Origin: Baffinella frigidus
Taxonomy: Eukaryota; Cryptophyceae; Cryptomonadales; Baffinellaceae
Assembly (NCBI GenBank): GCA_026770585.1
Contig: MU647387.1
Location: 1 to 22,947 of the forward strand
DNA: 22,947 nucleotides
Reading direction: 5' to 3'
The notes under the pieces were generated by a model. It had not been told where the DNA came from, made no database searches, and saw only the letters and a list, made by a program, of their open reading frames with translations. The position numbers and the translations under genes are program-made. Below, one piece after another: positions 6,481-13,264 of the stretch (the stretch's first letter is position 1; every line of letters begins with the position of its first letter).

Positions 6481-6619
6481 CTGACATTAGGGTGTGGGGT
6501 TCAGGGGACGATGTAAACCCTAACCCCTGACCACGGTTTATGGGTTATGGGGTACGGATAACGGTTCAGGATGCGAGCCTAGACCCTGTTGAGGGCTTGA
6601 CCCTAACCTTGTTAGCTAG

Positions 6620-6676
6620 CTAAGGTGACCATAGCTCGCCCTTCTCGTTTTGCTTCGCGATTTGCGCCTTTGGGTT
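6620..6676 (-). pseudogene. Fragment of gene A exon 9 (middle part)
   Basis: After CCCAAAG the minus strand encodes AQIAKQNEKGELWSP. It complements the 5' fragment at 6735-6792, as if one exon copy had been split by telomere-like repeat insertion. Confidence 0.45.
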
Positions 6677-6960
6677 TAGGGTTATGGATTAGGGTTAATG
6701 GTTAATGGCTGGACCCTAGCTAAGGTGCGAACAGGGGTTTTCTTCGCGAATTGCGCCTCGCGCGCTGCCACCATGTCCTTGAGCTGCGTCACCTGAATTC
6801 AAGTCGTTTAAGGCTGTGGGGTTTGGGTGTGGGGTTTGGGTTATGGATGGGGGTGTGGGGTTTGGGTTATGGGTTAGGGTTTACGGTGTATGGTTTGACC
6901 CGAAGCCCTAGCTCAAGGTTTGAGTTTGCAGGGAAGGCGTAAACCCTAACCTCAAGCCAA
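6665..6960 (+). repeat. TTTAGGG/TTTGGGT tract with embedded exon fragment
   Basis: Degenerate G-rich heptamers interrupted at 6735-6792 by the 5' half of an exon 9 copy. Confidence 0.7.
6735..6792 (-). pseudogene. Fragment of gene A exon 9 (5' part)
   Basis: A good acceptor (GAATTCAG|GTG) is followed by VTQLKDMVAAREAQFAKK. The frame then leaves the family and no donor follows at the homologous place. Confidence 0.5.
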
Positions 6961-6961
6961 G

Positions 6962-7016
6962 GTGACCACAGCGCAGTGGTCACGTGGCCCCTGCTTTAAG
7001 CGGAGGCCACGTGACC
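6962..7016. repeat. Two competing perfect/near-perfect hairpins with CACGTG
   Basis: GTGACCAC pairs with GTGGTCAC at 6976-6983 (6-base loop). The second copy also starts an 18-bp arm (6978-6995) that pairs with 6999-7016 (16 of 18), with loop TTA and CACGTG in both arms. A related palindrome lies at 21682-21714. Confidence 0.7.
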
Positions 7017-7085
7017 GAACATACGAAAATTACAATTTCGGAGAGAAAAGGGATGTCAGACCTTGCCTTGGGTGATGGGGGTTTC

Positions 7086-7265
7086 TAAAGTCAACATCCT
7101 GCGTTCGTGGTACAAATCTGTCAACTTTGGAGAGAAAAGGGGCTGCCAGACCTTGTCCAGCTCGCGGAAGTTAGCGTTCGGGGTTCAGGGGATGGCCTAA
7201 ACCAGGTAGGTATAATAGCTCCTTTTCTCTCGAAAGTTGCCGGATTTGTACCGCAAACCTCCCGA
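7086..7265. mobile_element. MITE family 2 fragments, facing each other
   Basis: 7086-7140 carries the family core (GTACAAATCTGTCAACTTTG) in one orientation. 7216-7265 carries GAAAGTTGCCGGATTTGTAC in the other. A decayed exon 8 copy lies between them. Confidence 0.5.
7152..7180 (-). pseudogene. Copy of gene A exon 8 (3' part)
   Basis: The minus strand ends NFRELDK|GTCTGG, as in exon 8. No acceptor remains. Confidence 0.5.
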
Positions 7266-7359
7266 ACAGGTTCGGGGTCAAACCCTAAACACTAGACCCT
7301 ACTCCACAACCCATAACTCAGACACCTGGTTTAGAGTAAGAGAAAAAGGGCAGCCTGAC

Positions 7360-7401
7360 CTTGTCGAGCTCGCGGAAGAAGTTGTGCTCGTTAGCATCAT
7401 C
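7360..7401 (-). CDS. Gene A exon 8
   Basis: 42 bp (14 codons), phase 0 at both ends. The acceptor is ATCGGGCAG|GAT and the donor GACAAG|GTCAGG. The peptide is DDANEHNFFRELDK. An acceptor 21 bases upstream (exon start 7422) would add ERSKIGQ and keep the frame. That earlier site follows the tandem repeat at 7416-7640. Confidence 0.55.
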
Positions 7402-7415
7402 CTGCCCGATCTTGC

Positions 7416-7640
7416 TCCTCTCCTGCCACCGCCCACACAAAATGTGAGAAATCCAATCCTCTCATCTCACACAAGAATGCGAGAATTGTTACACACAATG
7501 TGAGAAATGAACCCCTCTCCTGGCACCCGCTCTCACAAAATGTGAGAAATTGACTAATGTCGTGGCACCGCTCACACAAAATATCAGAAATCAACTCCTC
7601 GTCTGGCAAACCTCACACATGGTACATGTGAACCATCTCA
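7416..7640. repeat. Degenerate tandem repeat, about 45-55 bp units
   Basis: Roughly five units sharing TCTCCTGGCACC and CTCACACAAAATGTGAGAAA, the latter containing a short inverted repeat (TCTCACA/TGTGAGA). Intronic, just upstream of exon 8. Confidence 0.65.
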
Positions 7641-7715
7641 TACAAAAAGGGAGAGGAGGATCAACAGAGGACACGGTCCAATGCGGGAAAACATTCAACT
7701 TACAACACCGTTTCG

Positions 7716-7795
7716 TGCTATCTCAAGGGTGGAATTTGCTACATACTGGCATCGACATAGCTTTACCATCGCACAAAACCCACCCATGAGATGTC
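7716..7795 (+). mobile_element. MITE family 1, copy C
   Basis: Left end TGCTATCTCAAGGGTGGAAT, internal ATAGCTTTACCATCGCACAA, and a degraded right end. Plus orientation, opposite to copies A and B. Confidence 0.6.
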
Positions 7796-7866
7796 CAAAG
7801 GTGGTTCGAATTAAATCTTTTTCATGGGGGGGCGGATCTGTGCAGGCATCGCATCAAGTTAGTGTC

Positions 7867-8011
7867 CGAGGCCATGCAATTTAAACCGCCTTTTATGCTA
7901 TCTTAAGGGTGAATTTTGTCAGATTCTGCTATTTTAGCGTCGACGTAGCTTTACCATAGGATAGAACCCACCCCAAGATAGCAAAAACACGGTTTAAGTT
8001 GCATGACCTCG
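7867..8011 (+). mobile_element. MITE family 1, copy D (longest arms)
   Basis: 145 bp. The left end CGAGGCCATGCAATTTAAAC pairs with the right end GGTTTAAGTTGCATGACCTC, and pairing continues through TGCTATCTTAAGGGTG / CCCAAGATAGCA. That gives imperfect arms of about 50 bp. This is the best copy for defining the element's outer limits. Confidence 0.7.
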
Positions 8012-8031
8012 CCCATGAAAGTATTGCCTGA

Positions 8032-8077
8032 TGTACAGCGCGTGCCCTCCCGGAAGGATTTAGTCTCGCGCTGTACA
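8032..8077 (+). repeat. Inverted fragment of exon 7 within an 11-bp hairpin
   Basis: TGTACAGCGCG (8032-8042) pairs perfectly with CGCGCTGTACA (8067-8077). The interior on the plus strand reads RVPSRKDLVS, an exon 7 fragment opposite to gene A. Confidence 0.6.
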
Positions 8078-8131
8078 TGTAGGTGTACAGCCTTATCCAA
8101 CTATATGTTATCCCGCTCCTGGTACAATATA

Positions 8132-8241
8132 TATCTAATATTATAATAGTTTAATTATTATAGTAGTTATAAACTATTAAAGGGGTATCTATAATATTAT
8201 AACAGTTAGATTATTATAGTAGTTATAAACTATTAAAGGGG
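8132..8241. repeat. AT-rich 55-bp tandem repeat, two copies
   Basis: 8132-8185 and 8186-8241 share TTATTATAGTAGTTATAAAC followed by TATTAAAGGGG. Internal ATAGTTT/AAACTAT pairs allow hairpins. A third, partial copy lies near 8410-8445 in the next exon 7 unit. Confidence 0.75.
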
Positions 8242-8250
8242 GTAATGCCT

Positions 8251-8335
8251 GGGCAATCATAGCATCAGGACTTGCGTGGCGGACGTACGGGTCTAGGGGC
8301 GAGACTAGCTCCTCCCGCGAGGCTCACTGGCTATA
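8251..8335 (-). pseudogene. Copy of gene A exon 7 with GC donor
   Basis: The minus strand encodes SREELVSPLDPYVRHASPDA then MIAQ, ending CAG|GCATTA. A stop lies just upstream of the aligned part and no acceptor is visible. Confidence 0.45.
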
Positions 8336-8456
8336 CATGTAGTTGTACAACTCTCTACAACTATATATCATCCCGCTCCTGGTACAATGTATAAACACAT
8401 AATATTGAAATAGTTATTATAGTAGTTATAAACTATTACCAGGGGTTATGCATGGG

Positions 8457-8530
8457 CAGTCGTGGCGTCGAGGCGTGCGTGGCGCACGTACGGATCCAGG
8501 GGCGAGACTAACTCCTCTCGAGAGGGCGCG
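8457..8530 (-). pseudogene. Second copy of gene A exon 7
   Basis: Encodes APSREELVSPLDPYVRHARL then DATTAH, followed by GCATAA. Part of the same roughly 210-bp tandem array as the copy at 8251 and the chosen exon at 8665. Confidence 0.45.
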
Positions 8531-8664
8531 TCCATGGCGGTTCGCTGCTACTAGCCAGTTATATAGTCCATACAACTAATATATACTCTATACAACTACT
8601 ATTTAGTGTATTCAAATAATGTTTATGGTACAAACCTTGGAGAATATTAGCGTGGGGGGCGGAC

Positions 8665-8764
8665 CTGAGCAGTCATGGCATCAAGTCTCGCGTGGCGGAC
8701 GTACGGATCCAGGGGCGAGACCAGCTCCTCCCGAGAGGGCACGCGCGTGTATGGCACCCCGTCC
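8665..8764 (-). CDS. Gene A exon 7
   Basis: 100 bp with acceptor CTCGATACAG|GGA and donor GCTCAG|GTCCGC. One base completes the Lys codon split at the end of exon 6. The peptide then reads DGVPYTRVPSREELVSPLDP and ends YVRHARLDAMTAQ in phase 0. Chosen over the copies at 8251, 8457 and 9130 because it alone has a complete frame and two splice sites. Confidence 0.6.
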
Positions 8765-8768
8765 CTGT

Positions 8769-8860
8769 ATCGAGGGTGTGGGGATTAGGGTTGAAGGTTT
8801 AGTGTTTAGGGCTGGGGTTGGAGGTTTAGGGAATGGTGTTCAGGGTTTAGGGTGAGGGTT
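8769..8860 (+). repeat. Degenerate TTTAGGG tract
   Basis: G-rich heptamers immediately upstream (in gene sense) of the exon 7 acceptor. Confidence 0.7.
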
Positions 8861-8916
8861 GAGGTACACCGTCCTTGTACGCGAGATAAGGTCCAGGGTT
8901 TAGAGGTTTGATACTC

Positions 8917-8988
8917 TTTGATATCTTAGCCGTAAGCTAAGCAAGGATATGCTATTTTAGGCATCACACCAAGGCTTAAGATAGCATA
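8917..8988 (-). mobile_element. Diverged MITE family 1 copy E
   Basis: Right end CTTAAGATAGCATA matches the family end. The left end (TTTGATATCTTAGC) is degraded. Low similarity inside. Confidence 0.35.
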
Positions 8989-8998
8989 AATGGCTCCA

Positions 8999-9023
8999 CC
9001 AACGCGACCTGAGGTCGCGTTGG
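8999..9023. repeat. Perfect 11-bp hairpin, TGA loop
   Basis: CCAACGCGACC pairs with GGTCGCGTTGG. There is no T-run, so it is not a bacterial-style terminator. Directly follows the copy E element. Confidence 0.8.
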
Positions 9024-9024
9024 G

Positions 9025-9290
9025 ATTTTCTAAACCCTGAACCCCCTCCCGTGTAGCTGTTTCAAGGGTGTGGTATCAGCGTGTGCGGTATCAGAGCAGA
9101 GGTTTGGGGATCGGGGATTGGGGTTTAGGGAACGTAAGGATCGAGGGGCGAGACTAGCTCCCCCCGAGAGGGCACGCGCGTGTAGGGCACCCCGTCCTTG
9201 ATTTGAGGGTGCGAGGTTGAGGGTTTGGGGAACAGGGTTGGGGGTTGAAAGATTAGGGTTGAGGGTGGGGTTAGGGCGGGACACGCACTT
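9025..9290 (+). repeat. Telomere-like tract with an exon 7 relic
   Basis: Degenerate G-rich heptamers. Around 9130-9199 the minus strand reads DGVPYTRVPSRGELVSPLDP, an exon 7 copy lacking a donor. Confidence 0.6.
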
Positions 9291-9350
9291 GAGGTGAATA
9301 ACCCCCCCTCTGGTGTACGCGCCACATCGTCCTCGGCCACGGTCCGTACC
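9281..9350 (-). pseudogene. Diverged copy of gene A exon 6
   Basis: The minus strand encodes TVAEDDVARTPEGGLFTS and then CTCAA|GTGCGT, the exon 6 type of donor. First unit of a roughly 200-bp tandem array (9275-9735). A second copy, with frame TVAEDALTDGACTS, is at 9494-9545. Confidence 0.4.
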
Positions 9351-9414
9351 AGAAAAGGCCATATATCTAGTTCTACAGCCTCTACATGTATTTTACATTC
9401 CTTCCCTGATACAA

Positions 9415-9457
9415 AAAAACCTCGACATGAATTATATATATACATGTCGAGGTTTTT
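9415..9457. repeat. Perfect 15-bp inverted repeat with AT loop
   Basis: AAAAACCTCGACATG (9415-9429) pairs with CATGTCGAGGTTTTT (9443-9457) around a 13-bp AT loop. It is present in only the first unit of the local array, so it looks like an insertion. Confidence 0.8.
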
Positions 9458-9557
9458 ATCCATTTCCTGGTACCAAAAAAGGAATGGGACAAGCACGTGA
9501 GGTGACTTGTGCACGCGCCGTCCGTCAGCGCGTCCTCGGCCACGGTCCGTACCAAAA

Positions 9558-9668
9558 AAGGCTATACATCTAGATCTACAGCCTCTACATGTATCATATA
9601 TCCATTTCCTGGTACAAAAAGAGCTTCTACATGTATCATATATCCATTTCCTGGTACCAAAAAAGGGG
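9558..9668. repeat. Short tandem unit inside the exon 6 array
   Basis: CTACATGTATCATATATCCA with TTTCCTGGTACAAAAA occurs twice in tandem here and once, altered, near 9381. Confidence 0.65.
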
Positions 9669-9680
9669 CGGGGAACTGAC

Positions 9681-9732
9681 TTGAGGTGGCTGGTGTACGC
9701 GCCGTCCATCACATCGTCCTCGTTGAGAGCCC
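9681..9732 (-). CDS. Gene A exon 6
   Basis: 52 bp with acceptor TCCCCTCCAG|GGG and donor CTCAA|GTCAGT. Two bases finish the Gly codon begun in exon 5. The peptide then reads ALNEDDVMDGAYTSHL, and two bases remain for the Lys codon completed by exon 7. Odd phases on both sides agree, which is good evidence that exons 5-6-7 really join. Confidence 0.55.
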
Positions 9733-9793
9733 CTGGAGGGGATACATCAAATTAAATTAAATTCAAATTTAAACGGATTCAATTGCGGGTTGG

Positions 9794-9871
9794 GCTATCT
9801 TCAGGGTGGAACTTGCTCTCTTAGCCGCGGCATAGCTTTACTGTAGCGCAAAATCCACCTCTAACATAGCG
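9794..9871 (+). mobile_element. MITE family 1, copy F
   Basis: Left end GCTATCTTCAGGGTGGAACT, internal CATAGCTTTACTGTAGCGCA, right end CTAACATAGCG. Plus orientation. Confidence 0.7.
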
Positions 9872-9907
9872 TGAGGTGAAACAAGTGGCATCGATGCCTG
9901 TACCGGA

Positions 9908-9970
9908 GGAGGAGGAGGCGCGGGGGTGTGATGCCGCGGCTAAAACGACGTGTGTTCGTCCCCCACAATG
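9908..9970 (-). pseudogene. Copy of gene A exon 5 with stop
   Basis: The minus strand reads GDEHTSF then TAG. The 3' end with repeated TCC codons and GTACAG donor is kept. Confidence 0.45.
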
Positions 9971-9989
9971 TTCAGAGCGAAATCTCTTC

Positions 9990-10115
9990 AGAGCGGGCTA
10001 CGAAGGGATTTCGGGCTACGAAGGGATTTCGTGAATGACCCATACGGCAGATAACCCATAAGACCCTACGGTAAGCCATCCGTAACGACACAGGGCTGTT
10101 CCTACGGATATCCTA
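9990..10115. mobile_element. MITE family 3 copy
   Basis: The left end CTACGAAGGGATTTC is present twice. The interior ACCCTACGGTAAGCCATCCG and CTACGGATATCC match the copy at 12503. Its right end coincides with the exon 5 copy b boundary. Confidence 0.6.
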
Positions 10116-10116
10116 C

Positions 10117-10195
10117 CGGAGGAGGAGGAGGCGGGGGGGGCAGACGCGTCCCCCGCCCCCTCAGAAGCCGCGGCGTCGTAGCACGATGTTTCCTC
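10117..10195 (-). CDS. Gene A exon 5, alternative copy b
   Basis: The minus strand encodes EETSCYDAAASEGAGDASAP followed by PASSSS, ending TCCG|GTAGGA with the same exit phase as exon 5. The frame is open, but the acceptor is unclear (TTTTCAAG or GGCGAG). The changes relative to exon 5 keep the reading frame. Confidence 0.35.
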
Positions 10196-10233
10196 GCCAC
10201 TTGAAAATAGTCAGCTAACCCTGGCGATAGAGA

Positions 10234-10343
10234 TATCCTCAAGTTGACACGCTGGGTCTGCGGCACACCTCCGGCAACTTTGGCGCGGAAAAGAGCCTGG
10301 TCTTACCGAATTGGTGAGACCAAATAGACTGAGGCAGAGCTAG
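10234..10343. mobile_element. MITE family 2, left end degraded
   Basis: Core CTCCGGCAACTTTGGCGCGG, hairpin GGTCTTACC..GGTGAGACC and right end GAGGCAGAGCTAG. It ends six bases from the exon 5 donor. Confidence 0.65.
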
Positions 10344-10348
10344 TGTAC

Positions 10349-10432
10349 CGGAGGAGGCGGGGGGCTGAGACGCGTCCCCCATATCCTCCTTCTCAGAAGC
10401 AGCATCGTCGTAGCACGATGTCTGTTCGTCTC
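10349..10432 (-). CDS. Gene A exon 5
   Basis: 84 bp with acceptor ACCTTGCCAG|GAG and donor CCTCCTCCG|GTACAC. Two bases complete the Gly codon from exon 4. The peptide then reads DEQTSCYDDAASEKEDMGDA and SQPPASS, leaving one base. Acidic and Ser/Pro-rich, probably disordered. Two other copies lie at 9908 and 10117. Confidence 0.55.
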
Positions 10433-10454
10433 CTGGCAAGGTGATGCCCGTCCC

Positions 10455-10636
10455 TGTGATGAGGGTTTGGGATTGAGGGTTTGCGGTTTATGGTTTATGG
10501 TTGATTGTTTATGGTTTATGGTTTATGGTATATGGTTTATGGTTTAGGGTTAAGGGTTAAGGGTTTGGGGTTTGGGGTTAAGGGTTAAGGGTTAAGGGTT
10601 TGGGGTTTGGGGTTTGGGGTTTGGGGTTTGGGGTTT
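10455..10636 (+). repeat. TTTATGG / TTTGGGG / TTAAGGG tract
   Basis: Telomere-like variants arranged in homogeneous blocks (TTTATGG runs, then TTAAGGG, then TTTGGGG), which shows local expansion of each variant. Confidence 0.85.
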
Positions 10637-10638
10637 GC

Positions 10639-10690
10639 CTGCGTCCTCCCAGTACCCCCCCCGGACTTTTCCCAAATGCCGGCAGGGGGG
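10639..10690 (-). pseudogene. Copy of gene A exon 4 (3' part)
   Basis: The minus strand encodes HLGKVRGGYWEDA, then GACGCAG|GCAAAC. Shorter than exon 4 and with altered residues. Confidence 0.4.
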
Positions 10691-10857
10691 GCACCTTTGT
10701 ATACAACCAACAAGTTGTATAAAACCTACAAGTGGACGTGTAAAACCTCTTTTAGCGGGTTTGTACGGAAAGCGGTCACGTCCCCGGCGGCATCGTGCCC
10801 ATCCCCGCACACACCTTGGACACGAGCGTAAAAGTAACATGCAAACAAAGGCCTCGG

Positions 10858-10883
10858 CCCTCCCACGCTCGAGCGTGGGAGGG
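10858..10883. repeat. Perfect 26-bp palindrome
   Basis: CCCTCCCACGCTCG and its exact reverse complement centred on CTCGAG. Confidence 0.85.
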
Positions 10884-10896
10884 TTGAGGGGTGAGC

Positions 10897-10942
10897 CTGC
10901 GTCCTCGAAGTATTCCTGGGAAACTCCCCGGACCTTTTCCAT
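10897..10942 (-). CDS. Gene A exon 4, alternative 3' copy
   Basis: 46 bp with acceptor CCCTTTTCCAG|ATG and end GACGCAG|GCTCAC. The peptide is MEKVRGVSQEYFEDA plus one base, with the same phases as exon 4. It could replace the longer exon 4 but not be added to it. The acceptor lies beside a family 2 hairpin remnant (10951-10973). Confidence 0.4.
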
Positions 10943-11033
10943 CTGGAAAAGGGCTCACCAAATTGGCGAGCCCAGATAGCCTGCGACCGACCTAGGAAGT
11001 TGCGGCCAGCCTCGAGTGGGGAGGGGATGGTGC

Positions 11034-11148
11034 CTGCGTCCTCGTAGTAATCCTGCGACACGCCCCCGACTTTTTCCAGATGCCGGTGCACGAGCGTGCG
11101 TTTGCGGCAGGGGGGGCGCAGGTCCTTCCAGAGCCGGTTGTACGTCAC
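11034..11148 (-). CDS. Gene A exon 4
   Basis: 115 bp with acceptor CCGAACCCAG|GTG, in phase 0 after exon 3. The peptide reads VTYNRLWKDLRPPCRKRTLV and ends EKVGGVSQDYYEDA plus one base. All three copies end GACGCAG|GC, so a GC-AG intron is implied. Continuation into exon 5 is in frame. Basic central part, acidic end; family unknown. Confidence 0.6.
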
Positions 11149-11154
11149 CTGGGT

Positions 11155-11400
11155 TCGGGGTTCGGGATTTAGGAGGTTTAGGGATTTTGGATTTTGGATT
11201 TCGTACTCTGGTTCATTGTTTATTGTTTATTGTGTGCTGTTTATTGTTTATTGTTTATTGTTTATGTTGTATTGTTTTTTGTTTATTGTTTTATTGTTCA
11301 TGGTTTAAGGTTTATGGTGTAGGGTGTAGGGTGTAGGGTGTAGGGTGCAGGGTGTAGGGTGTAGGGTGTGGGGTGTAGGGTGTAGGGTGTAGGGTTGAGG
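11155..11400 (+). repeat. TTTATTG / TGTAGGG heptamer blocks
   Basis: Runs of TTTATTG pass into TTTATGG and then a nearly pure run of TGTAGGG, all 7-bp variants of the telomere-like unit. Intron 3. Confidence 0.85.
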
Positions 11401-11404
11401 TGGA

Positions 11405-11463
11405 TGAGGGTGCGCTTGCGGCAGGGGGGGCGCACGTCTTTCCAGAGTCGGCTGTACGTCACA
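11405..11463 (-). pseudogene. Copy of gene A exon 4 (5' part)
   Basis: The minus strand encodes VTYSRLWKDVRPPCRKRTLI. The acceptor AG is lost (CATAT where exon 4 has CCCAG). A further scrap, HNRPWKDILK, lies at 11640-11672. Confidence 0.5.
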
Positions 11464-11464
11464 T

Positions 11465-11840
11465 ATGAAACAGGTTGTAGGGTTACGGGATTCTGGATTT
11501 AGTATTTTGGACTTCGTATTTCGTATTTGAGTTAGGGGTTAGGGTTTAGGGTTTAGGGTTCAGGGATTGAGGATATGGGTTTCGGGTTTAAGGTGTAGGG
11601 TTTATGGTTTAGGGTTTAGGGTCTAGGGTCTAGGGTTTAAGATTTTGAGGATGTCTTTCCACGGGCGGTTGTGCCTTTTTTGTTTCTTTTCTGGCTGTTT
11701 CTTTTCTGGCCAGAAAACCCCTTAACACATAACCCTAACCATATGTGGAAACAGCTATTCGGGACGCGCTGGGCTGCCTTCGCTGCGTTTATGGATATGT
11801 TTAGGGATTGGTGGTGATGGTTTAGGGTTTGAGGATTAGG
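11465..11840 (+). repeat. Intron 3 filler: TTTAGGG tract and unique DNA
   Basis: Degenerate heptamers at 11475-11640 and 11800-11840. The middle holds a duplicated TTTCTTTTCTGGC motif (11688-11710) and no convincing exon. Confidence 0.6.
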
Positions 11841-11849
11841 GCAGCTTAC

Positions 11850-11919
11850 GTCTCCCTGGGGCGCGAGGCGGTGCAACTTCCTGTCTGCCTCCTCGCCCAA
11901 CTTCACCGTGTATCTCAAC
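11850..11919 (-). CDS. Gene A exon 3
   Basis: 70 bp with acceptor CGAACCCCAG|GTT and a canonical donor GGAGAC|GTAAGC. One base completes the Arg codon from exon 2. The peptide then reads LRYTVKLGEEADRKLHRLAP and QGD, in phase 0. The best-looking donor in gene A. Confidence 0.65.
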
Positions 11920-11934
11920 CTGGGGTTCGACGTT

Positions 11935-12060
11935 CGGGGTTAGGGTTTAGCGTTTGGGGTATATGGGGGGTTGAGGCGTAGGGTTTGGGGGTTAGGGTGT
12001 TGGGGGTTAGGGTGTTGGGGTTTAGGGGTTGTGGGTTGTGTTTTAGGGTTGAGGGGTCAT
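11935..12060 (+). repeat. TTTAGGG / GTTAGGG tract (intron 2)
   Basis: Short G-rich intron between exons 2 and 3, telomere-like over most of its length. Confidence 0.8.
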
Positions 12061-12067
12061 GAGCTAC

Positions 12068-12111
12068 CTGGCGGCCGGCTGCTTCTGCAGAGTGCCCATC
12101 TCCGTCTCCAT
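12068..12111 (-). CDS. Gene A exon 2
   Basis: 44 bp with acceptor GAGAGCAG|ATG and donor GCCAG|GTAGCT. The peptide is METEMGTLQKQPAA plus two bases. Short amphipathic helix-like segment following the membrane exon. An NAGNAG arrangement would add one Gln. In frame with exons 1 and 3. Confidence 0.6.
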
Positions 12112-12120
12112 CTGCTCTCG

Positions 12121-12380
12121 TTCAGGGTGTAGGGTTTAGGGTTTAGGGTTTAGGGTTTAGGTTGGGGAGGTTGTAGCCGATGAGTTTCATATGAAGATAC
12201 CATGCGATATCCGTATATATCACGCGAGACAACTGAACCGATTCAGTTGTCTCTCTCTGTCTCTACCTGTGCGGGTGAGAGGGGCCTGTTTAGGGTGTAG
12301 GGTTCAGGGTTAAGGGTTCAGGATTTATGGTTTAAGGCTTAAGGTTTAGGGTTTAGGGTTTAGGGTTTAGGGTTTGGGGC
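12121..12380 (+). repeat. Telomere-like tracts around a 12-bp hairpin
   Basis: TTTAGGG units at 12124-12165 and 12288-12380. Between them, GAGACAACTGAA (12226-12237) pairs perfectly with TTCAGTTGTCTC (12242-12253) around a 4-base loop. No exon seen. Confidence 0.75.
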
Positions 12381-12452
12381 GGGTCGGAGGGGTCGGATTA
12401 CTTTTGACGATTTGTGCTAGGATTCTCCGTTCAAAAATTTGAGGGGATGGAA

Positions 12453-12687
12453 AGCGCTTTTCAGATATCTGATGGCCCCGAAGACGGCCTCACAGCGGAC
12501 TTCGAAGGGATTTTGAATAACCCCTAAGCGATAAGACCTAGGACCCTACGGTAGGCAATCCGTAGGGACATAGGGGGGGTTCCTACGGATAAGGTAACGG
12601 AAAGGTGGCCCGATTTGGGCCGAAAATCCCTTCGCGGCCCGCTGTGTGGGACGGGCGCTTTTCAGATCTTATGGCTCCGAAGACGGT
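12453..12687. repeat. 33-bp direct repeats flanking MITE family 3
   Basis: GCGCTTTTCAGAT, ATGGC and CCGAAGACGG occur in the same order at 12453-12487 and 12655-12687, on either side of the element at 12503-12634. Confidence 0.7.
12503..12634. mobile_element. MITE family 3, complete copy
   Basis: 132 bp with perfect 12-bp inverted ends CGAAGGGATTTT / AAAATCCCTTCG. Similarity extends outward through CACAGCGG. Interior hairpin CCGTAGG..CCTACGG. Other copies at 9990 and 18467. Confidence 0.75.
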
Positions 12688-12688
12688 T

Positions 12689-12826
12689 CCTAGCTCTGCC
12701 TCACTCGGGTTGACCGACCATTCTCAAGTTGACATGCTGGGTGTGCGGTACAGATCCGTCAACTTTGGAGAAAAGAGCGCGGGCTCAACACGTTGGTGAG
12801 CCCAAATAGACCGAGGCGGAGCTGGG
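12689..12826. mobile_element. MITE family 2, full-length copy
   Basis: 138 bp with ends CCTAGCTCTGCCTC and GAGGCGGAGCTGGG. Carries GTACAGATCCGTCAACTTTG and a GGGCTCAAC..GGTGAGCCC hairpin. Starts two bases after the second direct repeat that flanks the family 3 element. Confidence 0.75.
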
Positions 12827-12947
12827 GTTCGACATTGGGAAACGTTTAAGACGCTGGTAACGAAACGTGATGTTGTCATTGTTTTGGCGGTCATTAGATC
12901 TGAAACTCGCTTTATCACGATCCCCTAATAACCCTCGATTGCAATTC

Positions 12948-13190
12948 TGAGGTTCAAGGTTTACGCTTTACGCTTTAAAGTTTAGGGTTTTAGGTTTTTA
13001 GGGTTTTAGGGTTTAGGGTTTTAGGGTTTATGGTTTATGGTTTATGGTTTATGGTTTAGGGTTTAGGGTTTAGGGTTTAGGGTTTAGGGTTCATGATTTA
13101 TGGTTTATAGTTAAAGGTTAAAGGTTTCTGGTGTATGGTGTATGGTTTATGGTTTATAGTTTATGATTTTAGGGTTTAGGGTGGAGGTGG
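12948..13190 (+). repeat. TTTAGGG / TTTATGG tract (intron 1)
   Basis: Long degenerate run with blocks of pure TTTAGGG. The last G-strand tract before polarity flips at the divergent promoter. Confidence 0.85.
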
Positions 13191-13264
13191 CATGGCAGGG
13201 AATACGGCGTGAGAAGGGGTGTGCTAAAGAATACTTCCCAACATTCCAAAAGGCATCTGGTTAC

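Noticed and set aside
9415-9457. Rho-independent terminator
   Set aside because: Symmetric A-run/T-run hairpin in a eukaryotic intron, absent from sister repeat units; more likely an inserted inverted repeat.
9125-9712. 195-codon open frame on the minus strand
   Set aside because: It runs through three tandem exon 6 units, their introns, a hairpin and an exon 7 relic. Splice boundaries and phase explain the real coding parts better.
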